From NCBI GenBank assembly GCA_965208525.1, contig OZ242340.1:2542001-2606000 (forward strand): 64,000 bases of DNA, given 5' to 3'. The stretch is from VXYL01 sp965208525. GTDB taxonomy: Bacteria > Pseudomonadota > Gammaproteobacteria > Pseudomonadales > Azotimanducaceae. Position 1 is the first letter of the stretch, and each line of letters opens with the position of its first letter. Below, one piece after another: positions 11,937-19,757 of the stretch. The translations under genes were made by a program, and so were the position numbers. Below the pieces are notes generated by a model that had not been told where the DNA came from, ran no database searches, and worked only from the letters and a program-made list of their open reading frames with translations.

Positions 11937-12395
11937 TTAACCTCCTTGTTGCTGGTCGAGTTGCGCGAGCGGCTCGATGTCGAGACCGGCGCCGCGCGGC
12001 CCCACGACGCGGGCGGAACTGCCGGCGGCGATGGGCACCTTGCCCACATTGGTGGCGTTCCACTCTGAGCCGCGTAGTTGCACGCGAGTGCGCTCACCCA
12101 CCCCCACGGCCTCGGTGACCTCGACCACCTCTCCGGCCGGCGTGCTGTCAAAGCCTGGCGCGTCGCCCCTCAGCTTTTCGTAGACGCGCTTGCGGAACAG
12201 CACCATGGAGGAGAGCGAGATGCCAGCGAACGCGAGCCACTGGCCCCACAGCGGAAGGTCGGCGCCGGCGAGCTCTGCAAGCCCCACGACGATGGCCGAG
12301 ACGCCGAGAAAGATGAAGTAGAAGGCGAGGTCCGCCGCGGTCAACTCGACCCCGGCAAGAACCGCGCCCAGAATGAGCCAACCCCACCACGGCAT
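11937..12395 (-). CDS. NfeD family protein, short form
   Basis: A 152-residue membrane protein with about three transmembrane segments in residues 5-80 (MPWWGWLILGAVLAG; AFYFIFLGVSAIVVG; LPLWGQWLAFAGISL) and a C-terminal OB-fold of about 65 residues ending in VGPRGAGLDIEPL. It lacks the ClpP-like protease domain of long NfeD proteins. The start chosen is ATG 12395, because GGAG lies nine bases upstream; ATG 12401 is possible. It is immediately upstream of the SPFH gene with a three-base gap, so translation is probably coupled. Confidence 0.88.
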   Translation of the reverse strand: MPWWGWLILGAVLAGVELTAADLAFYFIFLGVSAIVVGLAELAGADLPLWGQWLAFAGISLSSMVLFRKRVYEKLRGDAPGFDSTPAGEVVEVTEAVGVGERTRVQLRGSEWNATNVGKVPIAAGSSARVVGPRGAGLDIEPLAQLDQQQGG

Positions 12396-12561
12396 GGCCA
12401 TCTTCTCCGCCACCCTTGAACGGCGGCAGTGTAGCAGCCAGGGAATACGGGCCGGGCAATGCCAAGGCGCTGTAGCCTCGAGAGCCGCCCGCGCGGTGGC
12501 GATTCTGTCGCCTCGCTGGTATGTTTCGCGCCTTCGCGAATCGGCCGTTGAGGACCTTCCC

Positions 12562-13029
12562 TTGGAACAAGCAGAGCAAACGACGGGCATGTTCGGGTCC
12601 GTGCGCTTCTGGCAGGGCTGGAGCATCGCCGCCACCATCGGCGCGCTGTTCGCCATCGTCGCCAACTTCGACTTTTCCGATCCTGCGCCGGGGCCGGATT
12701 ACGTTGCCATCGTCGGTGCGCTGGACGCGGAGCCGCTCTGGGTCATTGGTGCGAACCTGGAAGAAGGCGTGGTGACGGCACGAGCCGTTACGGCAAAGGC
12801 GACAGGCGACACCGCCTATCGCCTCTGGCTGGTGCGCGGCAAGGGCGAGCCGCTCGCCATCGGCACGTTGCCGGTGAACAGCGCACAAGCGTCTATCCCC
12901 ATCTCCGACACCATCGCCACGCTCTTGGGGCATGGCCGCACCATTGGCGTGAGTCGCGGATCTGCCGGCGAGGAGGCGAATGCCGAATCGGTCTCCTTCG
13001 AGCACCGCGCCAACCTGACTCGCGTCTGA
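12562..13029 (+). CDS. Anti-sigma-K factor RskA C-terminal domain-like protein, lacking sigma-binding domain
   Basis: About 155 residues from a TTG start with GAGGA seven bases upstream; the first ATG is at 12589. A transmembrane helix (WSIAATIGALFAIVANF, about residues 20-36) is followed by a periplasmic domain. YVAIVGALDAEPLWVI, YRLWLVRGKGEPLAIGTLPV and the overall length match the RskA C-terminal domain. Normal RskA proteins carry an N-terminal cytoplasmic anti-sigma domain of about 80-100 residues, which is absent here, and no ECF sigma gene adjoins it. It may be a truncated or repurposed relic. The 12402-12561 spacer upstream shows no gene. Confidence 0.6.
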   Translation: MEQAEQTTGMFGSVRFWQGWSIAATIGALFAIVANFDFSDPAPGPDYVAIVGALDAEPLWVIGANLEEGVVTARAVTAKATGDTAYRLWLVRGKGEPLAIGTLPVNSAQASIPISDTIATLLGHGRTIGVSRGSAGEEANAESVSFEHRANLTRV

Positions 13030-13389
13030 CAACTTGGTAGGGCGCCCGTAGGGCGAGTTCCGTCGATAGCGGAGCGAAGTCCGTAGTAGCCTGTCGGTGC
13101 TTGCTACGGGCGGGCCTTCGGAGGGAAGGCATCCTGCCTTCCCTGGCGCCGATAGGCGCCCTTATTGAGGTCGCGGTCAGCGCGCCCGAGGGCGCGCAGG
13201 GACGGCAGGATGCCTTCCCTCCGAAGGCCCGCCCTGTCACGCACTAGCAGTCTGTCGGACTTGGCGGCGATGCACCCGGCTGCCGGACAGGGCGACGCAG
13301 GCGTCGCCCCTACAGGAAGGTGTCGGTCACGTCCCGGGCCGTAGGGGCGACGCATGCGTCGCCCTTCTTCGGGTGGCCTTCCTCATGCG
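13030..13389. repeat. Composite intergenic palindromic repeat patch
   Basis: About 360 bases between an RskA-like gene and a small membrane-protein gene, without a credible gene. It contains a GTAGGGCG motif (13037), a palindrome at 13101-13247 with arms around GGCGGGCCTTCGGAGGG, a CTGTCGGACTTGGC arm at 13252-13265, and a second palindrome with GGGCGACGCAGGCGTCGCCC and its variant around 13287-13370. It ends CATGCGCTAG, similar to ends of repeats near 28.1 and 58.1 kb. The pieces look like nested or adjacent small repeats. Confidence 0.75.
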
Positions 13390-13563
13390 CTAGAAGAAGA
13401 GCTCCAAGTAATCCCCGAGCGACCACCCGTAGCGCTCGCGGTAGAGCTGCCATGAGATCAAGAACATGACGATCAGCACCAGGGCCGTAGCGCCCATGAT
13501 GCCGAGAAAGGCGACTACGGCGTCGCTGCGCAGGAAGGATGCGATTCGACCGGGCCGCGCCAC
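13390..13563 (-). CDS. Small single-pass membrane protein, unknown
   Basis: A possible 57-residue protein from GTG 13563 with GAGG six bases upstream. After a basic N-terminus (VARPGRIASFLRSD) there is one strong transmembrane helix (VVAFLGIMGATALVLIVMF, about residues 16-38), and a tail ending LGDYLELFF. The start of the oppositely oriented gene at 13638 leaves a 74-base divergent region. I do not recognise the family. The hydrophobic helix and charge pattern argue for coding, but the short length leaves doubt. Confidence 0.5.
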   Translation of the reverse strand: MARPGRIASFLRSDAVVAFLGIMGATALVLIVMFLISWQLYRERYGWSLGDYLELFF

Positions 13564-13637
13564 GACACGCCTCGTGCGGTGCGTTTGCCGCCGATGATGC
13601 CATACTCGCCGGGCATCACGTTGGGAGGAGACGAGCC

Positions 13638-14405
13638 TTGGGCCTGCAGCAGGTGGACGACCTTCGGGAGGAGGGCGAGGCCCTCTATGGGCTGCTGACA
13701 ACCTTGCCGGCCGACGCGTGGGCGCGCCCCACGCCGTTCAAGGGCCGCACCGTCAACTGGGTGGTGCAGCACCTGCACGATGCGGACCGCTGGGCCGTGC
13801 ACTCGGTGACGGACCCAGAGGGCTTTCGCCGCTGGGCCGCCGAGCGAGCCCGAGGCGGAGCCCAAGGCGAACCGCCGCTGACCGGCGAGCCCTTGCTGAA
13901 GCGCTGGCGCTCGTACTTCGAGGAGCTCTGCAGCGCACTCGACCGTGCCGATCCCGCGCTGCGGGCGCCGTGGTTCGGCCCCGACATGGGCATCCGCATG
14001 ATGGCCACCGCCCGTCAGATGGAAACCTGGGCCCACGGCCAGGACATCTACGACCTCTTGCAGGTGCCCCGCGAGAACACCGACCGCGTCCGCAACATCT
14101 GCCACATCGGCGTGCGCACGATGGGCTGGACCTTCGTCAACCGCGAACTACCCGTGCCTTCCCCGGCACCCCACGTGCGCCTGACCGCACCGTCCGGAGC
14201 AGTTTGGACTTGGAACGACGAGAGCGAAGGACACCTCATCGAGGGTGATGCCGTGGAGTTCGCCCACGTAGTGACCCAAGGCCGCAACATCACCGACACC
14301 AACCTCACGGTTAGGGGCAAGCCAGCTACCGAGTGGATGGCCATCGCCCAATGCTTCGCCGGCCCCCCCGAGACACCCCCGGAACCCGGTCAAAGGTCTT
14401 GGTAG
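13638..14405 (+). CDS. TIGR03084-type DinB/mycothiol-maleylpyruvate-isomerase-like metal-binding protein
   Basis: A 255-residue protein from TTG 13638, which has GGGAGGAG seven bases upstream. The four-helix DinB-like N-terminal half carries the family His pattern: WVVQHLHDADRWAV near 37-50 and METWAHGQDIYDLL near 137-150. The C-terminal half (LPVPSPAPHVRLTAPSG and the WTWNDES region) matches the SCP-like second half of TIGR03084 proteins. The biochemical function of this subfamily is not established. It converges on the TonB receptor gene across a double hairpin. Confidence 0.8.
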   Translation: MGLQQVDDLREEGEALYGLLTTLPADAWARPTPFKGRTVNWVVQHLHDADRWAVHSVTDPEGFRRWAAERARGGAQGEPPLTGEPLLKRWRSYFEELCSALDRADPALRAPWFGPDMGIRMMATARQMETWAHGQDIYDLLQVPRENTDRVRNICHIGVRTMGWTFVNRELPVPSPAPHVRLTAPSGAVWTWNDESEGHLIEGDAVEFAHVVTQGRNITDTNLTVRGKPATEWMAIAQCFAGPPETPPEPGQRSW

Positions 14406-14524
14406 CGCCGAAGGCCCATCTCCTTGATCGACGGTGCCTGTCTGATTTCGGCGACGGGGCAAACGACCCTTGCGGTCGCCCGTGTCGGTTGAGCTGGTGC
14501 CCTTCGATGCCGAAACACGGGCTA

Positions 14525-14566
14525 GGAGTTGCGAAGCAACTGCCGACGCGCTCGTAGAGCGCGCTA
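14525..14566. repeat. Double hairpin repeat, likely bidirectional terminator
   Basis: Two perfect hairpins sit between convergent genes: AGTTGC-GAA-GCAACT at 14527-14541, then CGCGCTC-GTA-GAGCGCG at 14547-14563, joined by a short GCCGA linker. The same two-hairpin layout recurs near 26.35, 27.99 and 49.52 kb with the linker GCCAACGCG. Its position at two gene ends suggests termination, but there is no clear T-tract. The rest of 14406-14594 holds no gene. Confidence 0.65.
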
Positions 14567-14594
14567 GGGCAAGCTTCGTCCGTACGGGGGCTAG

Positions 14595-16715
14595 CTACCA
14601 CGAACGGCTTGCCGTAACGCCGAAGCGTCGCGGTTCTCCGAACTGGGTGAAGCCACGGTCTGTGTAGCCGTCGCGTGGGTCGTTGCCGAAGTAGAAGCCG
14701 CGCACGAAATAGTCCTCGTCGGTGATGTTGCGTGCCCAGGCCGTCACCGACCAGTTGCTGCCCCGATAGCCAAGACTCGCGTTCAGGAGTTCATAGGCCA
14801 CCGACTTTTCGTCATGGCTGTCGGAGAAGTAAAACTCGTCGCGACCGTCTAGGCTCACCTCTGCGAAGTACCCTTGGCCGAACGCGAAACTCGCACCTAG
14901 GCTGAACTGGTAACCCGGTGCGTGTGCCTGCCCGCGACCGCTGAGATCCTCGCCCTCGCCGTTGATGTAGTCGTCGTACTCGGAGTGCAAGAGACCAAGC
15001 CGGGCATGGAGCGACACCGCGTCGGTGGCCGCGAACTCCATGTCCACCTCGACGCCTCGGTTCACCCCCTCGGCCGCATTGCCGACGAAGTCGATGAACT
15101 CCGCGCCGCCGTCTTCGTGGAAGAAGACGATGGAACTGTCGATCTGCACGTCGTCGCGGCGCATCTCGAAGACCGCGGCGCGAAGACTCAGGCGCCTCGC
15201 CATCGCGCGCACCTTGAGCCCCGCCTCGAAGTTCCACAGCACTTCCGGGTCATACTCGCGCAGATCAACCGGCAAGGTGCCGTCGATGTTGAAGCCGCCG
15301 GCCTTGTAGCCGCGCGAAATCGAGCCGTAGCCGACTACCCCCGCACCGAGCGCGCGGTCGTAGGCGAGGCGTCCTCCCACCAGGTTGTCGCTCGGGGAGA
15401 AGCTTGCGCGGTCGCTGTCGTCGTAGGACGCCGAGTGTCGCTCTAGGCGCAGGCCCATCGTCAAGGTGGATTTGGCGTCGAGCGCCGTTTCCGTCTGGCC
15501 GAACACGGCAAAGCGGCCCACTTCGTAGTCGCTCGTGAAGTCCGAGTCGATGAAGGTCGATTGTCGCGTCAGAGCCACGTCCTGACGCAATGTGTAGGCA
15601 CCGAGGGACCATGCCGTGCCGCGCCCCCAAACCTCAGCGCCCGGCTTCGACACCAGACGCAACTCCGCCGTCAAGGTGTTGCGGTCGCGCCGATAGTCGT
15701 CGGTGCCCGAATACTCCCAGGGATGGAAGCCGACATGCACCCAGTCGGCGTCATAGCCGTAGGCCATGTCCGACGCGGCGACGCCAACGTGCGCCAGCGT
15801 CGTGAAGGCCGGGTTGTCGTCCCACTTGACACCGGCGGAAGCGTAGGTTGTTTGCTGGGTGTCGTGCCCCGGCTCGTCGGCCAGCGTAATGCGTGTGTTG
15901 TCGAGCGAGAATGCATCGTAGCCGTTGTTGGCATCGATAAAGCCGGCGGTGAGGTCGATGGTTGTGGACTCGCCGGCATCGAAGGAGAGCTTGCCCCGCA
16001 GCAGCGTCTCGTCGGTGTTGTCGGTGTCGTCCACGCCCAAGTGGGCGTTTTCCATGAACCCGTCCGCCCGGTCCACACGGGCTGCCAGTCTGCCGCGGGT
16101 GCTTTCGCCGAGCGGTCCCGAGACCACTGCACCGACGCCGACCGCGCCATAGTTGCCGGCGGCGAGTTCCATCTCGCCCTCGGGTGCGGCGGTGGCCGCG
16201 TGCGTCACGACGTTCACTAGGCCAGCGAGCGCGTTCGCCCCATATCGCGTGCCCTGCGGCCCGCGCAGCACCTCCACCTGTTCGACATCGAACAGAGTCG
16301 CCACGGTGCCGATTCCCGAAAGATCGACGCCATCGACGATCAATCCCACCGACGAATTGAGCGGCTCGCTGAACTGTCCCCGCTCGCCAATGCCGCGAAT
16401 CTGAAGGAACCGCGCCCGCGATGCCCCTTTCGAGTAGTTGAGGTTCGGAATGGCGGCCAGGATTTCTTCGAGGTGCGTGGCCCCGCGGCGGGCGATTTCC
16501 TCAGCCGAGACCACGCCAATGCTCGCCGGCACCCCGTCGAGTTCATCGCCGCGAAACGTGGCCGTAACCACGATTTCCTCGATTTCCGACGCCTCTTCTT
16601 CCGCCGCTTCGGCAAACGTGGACGGAGCCCCTAGGACGAGCGCCAACGCCGCCACGACGGCAAGAGGCCCGGCTTCGGCTGCTCTACGGTGAGGGAAGGT
16701 GGGGAAACTGGTCAT
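14595..16715 (-). CDS. TonB-dependent outer-membrane receptor, TPP-riboswitch controlled
   Basis: A 706-residue precursor with a signal peptide (cut near STFAEA, about residue 35). A TonB-box-like EIEEIVVTATF is followed by a plug domain (about 45-170) containing LQIRGIGERGQF, GLIVDGVDL and EVLRGPQGTRYGANALAGLVNVVT. A beta-barrel runs to the C-terminal aromatic residue (ASRSW), as expected for BAM-dependent assembly. It imports a scarce nutrient across the outer membrane using TonB energy. The upstream TPP riboswitch argues that the cargo is thiamin or a precursor; that is inference supported by known TPP-regulated receptors. GAGGAGG lies five bases before the ATG. Confidence 0.92.
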   Translation of the reverse strand: MTSFPTFPHRRAAEAGPLAVVAALALVLGAPSTFAEAAEEEASEIEEIVVTATFRGDELDGVPASIGVVSAEEIARRGATHLEEILAAIPNLNYSKGASRARFLQIRGIGERGQFSEPLNSSVGLIVDGVDLSGIGTVATLFDVEQVEVLRGPQGTRYGANALAGLVNVVTHAATAAPEGEMELAAGNYGAVGVGAVVSGPLGESTRGRLAARVDRADGFMENAHLGVDDTDNTDETLLRGKLSFDAGESTTIDLTAGFIDANNGYDAFSLDNTRITLADEPGHDTQQTTYASAGVKWDDNPAFTTLAHVGVAASDMAYGYDADWVHVGFHPWEYSGTDDYRRDRNTLTAELRLVSKPGAEVWGRGTAWSLGAYTLRQDVALTRQSTFIDSDFTSDYEVGRFAVFGQTETALDAKSTLTMGLRLERHSASYDDSDRASFSPSDNLVGGRLAYDRALGAGVVGYGSISRGYKAGGFNIDGTLPVDLREYDPEVLWNFEAGLKVRAMARRLSLRAAVFEMRRDDVQIDSSIVFFHEDGGAEFIDFVGNAAEGVNRGVEVDMEFAATDAVSLHARLGLLHSEYDDYINGEGEDLSGRGQAHAPGYQFSLGASFAFGQGYFAEVSLDGRDEFYFSDSHDEKSVAYELLNASLGYRGSNWSVTAWARNITDEDYFVRGFYFGNDPRDGYTDRGFTQFGEPRRFGVTASRSW

Positions 16716-16756
16716 CTCGTCCTCCTCGATCGGCGGAGAAGAGATGCCCTGGTTCC

Positions 16757-16855
16757 GGCGCCCTATCCCTCCGCCGGCATTACCCGGTTCAGGTTCAAAG
16801 GGTCCGCGGCTCGAATCCGCGTCTCAGGCTTGTGGCCACCCCTTGGGTCTCAGCC
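16757..16855 (-). promoter_or_regulatory. TPP riboswitch (THI element)
   Basis: On the minus strand the conserved THI-box blocks appear in order: GGGGTGG, GCCTGAGA (complement of 16822-16829), a P3 stem CGCGG...CCGCG, ACCCTTTGAACCTGAACCGG, GTAATGCCGGCG and AGGGA (complement of 16766-16770). This is the pyrithiamine and pyrophosphate sensor architecture that binds thiamin diphosphate. It ends about 40 bases before the TonB receptor ATG, so occlusion of the ribosome site or early termination are both possible. A second CTGAGA copy lies just 5' at 16848-16853. Confidence 0.9.
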
Positions 16856-16941
16856 CATCTTACAGGATTCCGGCTTTCGACACCGACGACGTAAGGCGCG
16901 AAGAACCTCCAGATTGACGGCAATGTGCTACCAGACGGACT

Positions 16942-17415
16942 TTACGCCGGAACTTCCCGCCTTGCCGACAAGGTGTTGGTGTTGAAGCCGAGGACGTGCA
17001 TTCGGCCGATGTAGCGGGCGTGTTCGATCTTTAGGCAGCGGTCCATCACCACGTCGAGGCCGGCGGCGCGGGCTTGAGTGGCCGCCTTTTCGTGGATCAC
17101 GCCGAACTGTAGCCACAGGGCCTTGGCGTTGATGGCGATGGACTCCTCCACGATGGCGGGCACGGCGTCAGGTGCGCGGAACACGTCCACCACGTCCACC
17201 GGCTCCGGGATTTCGCTCAGGCTTGGCCAGGAGCGTTCGCCGAATACTTCGGTTTCGCGGGGGTTGACCGGGATGACCCGGTAGCCGTGGCGGCGAGCGT
17301 AGAAGCCGACGAAATTGCTGGCGCGCAAGGGGTTCGAGGAGAGCCCGACGACGGCCACGGTTTGGGCGTTGTGGAGGATGGTCTGGATGGTTTCGGGGTC
17401 CTGCCACACCGCCAT
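16942..17415 (-). CDS. CoA-binding domain protein, YccU type
   Basis: A 157-residue single-domain protein with a CoA-binding Rossmann fold. Visible are TVAVVGLSSNPLRASNFVGF (Gly-rich nucleotide loop), YRVIPVNP, and the C-terminal GLDVVMDRCLKIEH common to the YccU family. Relatives are small cytosolic proteins that bind CoA and have no fixed function. ATG 17415 gives the standard length and leaves a ten-base gap after the MetY-like gene, with which it is probably co-transcribed. In-frame TTG codons slightly upstream are less likely. Confidence 0.88.
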   Translation of the reverse strand: MAVWQDPETIQTILHNAQTVAVVGLSSNPLRASNFVGFYARRHGYRVIPVNPRETEVFGERSWPSLSEIPEPVDVVDVFRAPDAVPAIVEESIAINAKALWLQFGVIHEKAATQARAAGLDVVMDRCLKIEHARYIGRMHVLGFNTNTLSARREVPA

Positions 17416-17425
17416 GTTTTCGATT

Positions 17426-18724
17426 TCAGCCAATTTGCGCGAATCCTTGTTCGAGGTCCCAGAGGAGGTCTTGCGCGTCCTCGAGGCCGATGGAGAGGCG
17501 GATGGTGCCGGGGCCGATGCCGGCGGCCGCGAGTTCGTCGTCGTTGAGTTGGCGGTGGGTGGTGCTGGCCGGGTGGATGATGAGGCTCTTGGCGTCGCCG
17601 ACGTTGGCGAGGTGGGAGAACAGGCGCACGCCGCGGATGAAGTCCTGGCCGGCCTGACGGCCGCCGTCGAGATCGAAGCAGAAGACTGCACCAGCGCCTC
17701 GGGGGAGATACTTCGCCACGAGTTCACCGTACTTCGAGCCAGCGAGGCCCGGATAGCGTACCTGCGATACGTCGTCGCGCTCGGTGAGCCACTCGGCGAT
17801 GGTGCGGGCGTTGCCGACGTGTCGGTCCATGCGCAGCCCCAGCGTCTCGATCCCTTGCAGGAACAGGAAGGCGTTGAACGGGCTCATGGCACCGCCCAAG
17901 TCCCGCAGCGTCTCGGCGCGCAGCTTCATTAGGTAGCCGTAGGTGCCGAAGGTCTCGTGAAAGGCGAGACCGTGGTAGGCCGGAGACGGCTCGGCGATGA
18001 TGGGGAAGCGGCCATTGGACCAGTCGAACTCGCCGGCATCCACCACTGCGCCGCCGATGCTGGTGCCGTGGCCGCCGAGGAACTTGGTGGCGGAGTGCAC
18101 GACGATGTCCGCGCCCCAGTCGAGCGGTCGGCAAAGCCACGGGGTGGCGAAGGTGTTGTCCACCAGGAGCGGTGCGCCGGCGTCGTGGGCGATGTTGGCG
18201 ACGGCCTCGACGTCGAGCACGTTGCCGCCCGGGTTGCCGATGGTTTCGCCGAAGAGCAGCTTGGTCTCTTCGCGCACGGCATCGGCCCAGTTCTGGGGCC
18301 GGTCTGGGTCGACGAAGGTGACATCCAGCGAGAGCTTGCGTTCGAGGTGCTTGAGCTGGGTCACCGTGCCGCCGTAGAGGGCGGCACTGGCCACGACGTG
18401 ATCGCCCGGTGCGAGCAGGGTGAACAGGGCCGACGATTGCGCCGCGAGGCCGCTGGCGAAGGCCACTGCGCCAATGCCGCCTTCGAGGTTGGAGAGCCGT
18501 TCCTCGAACGCCGCCACGGTGGGGTTCATGATGCGGGAATAGGTGTTGCCGTATTCCTGCAGGTTGAAGTAGGCGGCCGCGGACTCTGGGTCCTCGAAGA
18601 CGTAACTCGTCGTTTGGAAGATGGGGATGGCGCGGGCGCCGGTGGTGGGATCGGGCCGGGCACCGGCATGGATGGAGCGGGTGTGGAAGCCGAACTCGCG
18701 GTCGGGCCGGTGTTCTTCGGACAT
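17426..18724 (-). CDS. metY: O-acetylhomoserine/O-succinylhomoserine sulfhydrylase-type PLP enzyme
   Basis: A 432-residue cytosolic Cys/Met-metabolism PLP enzyme. The phosphate loop and active site appear as ASGLAAQSSALFTLL, ETIGNPGGNVLD, LLVDNTFATPWL and the PLP lysine in SATKFLGGHG. Length and the FNLQEYGNTYSRIMNPT segment favour O-acetylhomoserine aminocarboxypropyltransferase (MetY), which makes homocysteine from O-acetylhomoserine and sulfide, the substrate for MetH in this window. Specificity for acetyl or succinyl esters is inferred. ATG 18724 follows the ygfZ stop by two bases; an in-frame TTG lies at 18730. Confidence 0.88.
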   Translation of the reverse strand: MSEEHRPDREFGFHTRSIHAGARPDPTTGARAIPIFQTTSYVFEDPESAAAYFNLQEYGNTYSRIMNPTVAAFEERLSNLEGGIGAVAFASGLAAQSSALFTLLAPGDHVVASAALYGGTVTQLKHLERKLSLDVTFVDPDRPQNWADAVREETKLLFGETIGNPGGNVLDVEAVANIAHDAGAPLLVDNTFATPWLCRPLDWGADIVVHSATKFLGGHGTSIGGAVVDAGEFDWSNGRFPIIAEPSPAYHGLAFHETFGTYGYLMKLRAETLRDLGGAMSPFNAFLFLQGIETLGLRMDRHVGNARTIAEWLTERDDVSQVRYPGLAGSKYGELVAKYLPRGAGAVFCFDLDGGRQAGQDFIRGVRLFSHLANVGDAKSLIIHPASTTHRQLNDDELAAAGIGPGTIRLSIGLEDAQDLLWDLEQGFAQIG

Positions 18725-18726
18725 GC

Positions 18727-19443
18727 TCAAGCCGCGAGCTTAAGGGGTGAACCGTCGGCGGCTTCGAGTTGGGCGGATGCGCTACGAGTGGCCGCGAGCA
18801 CGATGCCGGCACCGACGCCGACCACCGTGCCGACGCGACGCGTTGCTTCCAGCAAGTCGTCGCCAATGGTCGGAGGGGTTTTCCCTGACGCTTCGTAGCG
18901 CCTGAGCCGAACCTTCACCTCGCCTCGGTGCTGGGCGCGCGCAACCACTTCCTGGCCGAGATAGCAGCCCTTGGCGAAGCTGACGGCGCCGATGTCGGTG
19001 AGGCCAATCATCTGCGGCAGGAACGACTCCGATGTGTCCGCATTGACGACCACGAACGCCGCCTCGGCAAGGGCGTCTGCCAGCACTTGAGCGTCGTCGC
19101 CGGCACGGCATGCGGTGGGCGCCAAGGCAAGTTCCGGCGGCATTGCAGCCCGCTCCAGTTTCGAGCGGGAGAACGGCAGGTATTTGCGCATTTCCCGCTC
19201 GAGAGCCGCGGCCACGGAGGCATCCACCAGCAGTGTCACGACCTCCGAAGTGCCGGCAACCCAGCCGTTTGCCAGCACCCGTCCCTTGAGCGTGCACCAC
19301 GCCATCGGCAGTCCTGCGTCCGGCTTGATCTCGTTCATGTCCGCAGTGAGATACCCTTGCAGGAACTGGGCAGCGTCCGCGCCCGCCAACTGCAGGGCAA
19401 CGAGATTGGGGACGCGGCTTCGGGTGGGTTCTGTGTCGGCCAT
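18727..19443 (-). CDS. ygfZ: Folate-binding Fe-S cluster repair/assembly protein YgfZ
   Basis: A 238-residue member of the YgfZ/GcvT-like family that assists certain Fe-S proteins (for example MiaB) through folate. The hallmark KGCYLGQEVVARAQHRG appears in the C-terminal half with the conserved Cys. The N-terminal LAGADAAQFLQGYLTADM matches the GcvT-like start. It is shorter than E. coli YgfZ (326), as in many other bacteria. It is divergent from sdhE across 24 bases, a conserved neighbourhood. Confidence 0.93.
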   Translation of the reverse strand: MADTEPTRSRVPNLVALQLAGADAAQFLQGYLTADMNEIKPDAGLPMAWCTLKGRVLANGWVAGTSEVVTLLVDASVAAALEREMRKYLPFSRSKLERAAMPPELALAPTACRAGDDAQVLADALAEAAFVVVNADTSESFLPQMIGLTDIGAVSFAKGCYLGQEVVARAQHRGEVKVRLRRYEASGKTPPTIGDDLLEATRRVGTVVGVGAGIVLAATRSASAQLEAADGSPLKLAA

Positions 19444-19467
19444 GTAAGAAAGTGTAGCAGCCAGACG

Positions 19468-19743
19468 ATGGACACAAGGAACGACGCCGCCCGCGCCGAT
19501 TGCGAACGAGTGCGCTGGCGCAGCCGCCGGGGAATGCTCGAGCTCGACTTGCTGCTTGTGGGCTTTGCCGACAAGCGCTACCCGACGCTGTCAGCGCCCT
19601 TGCAGGCAGACTACCGGGCGCTGCTCGAATGCGACGATTGGATCGTGCTCGACTGGCTGCGCGACCGAGAGTCGCCGCCGCAGGAGTTCGATGTCGTGGT
19701 GGCGGCCATTCGCGAGTTCAATCGCGGTGAGTTGGCGCCGTAG
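19468..19743 (+). CDS. sdhE: FAD assembly factor SdhE
   Basis: A 91-residue cytosolic protein that promotes covalent flavinylation of SdhA and FrdA. The signature RGMLELD is at residues 21-27, followed by LLECDDWIVLDWL and a C-terminal acidic/aromatic helix, as in E. coli YgfY (88 residues). It sits 24 bases from divergent ygfZ, and a ygfX-like gene follows after 14 bases, the same trio as in E. coli. Confidence 0.93.
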   Translation: MDTRNDAARADCERVRWRSRRGMLELDLLLVGFADKRYPTLSAPLQADYRALLECDDWIVLDWLRDRESPPQEFDVVVAAIREFNRGELAP

Positions 19744-19757
19744 CTGCTCACCCCACA

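Noticed and set aside
12562..13029. RskA-like gene as the anti-sigma partner of the RpoE in this window
   Set aside because: RpoE already has adjacent RseA and RseB, and the RskA-like protein lacks the sigma-binding domain.
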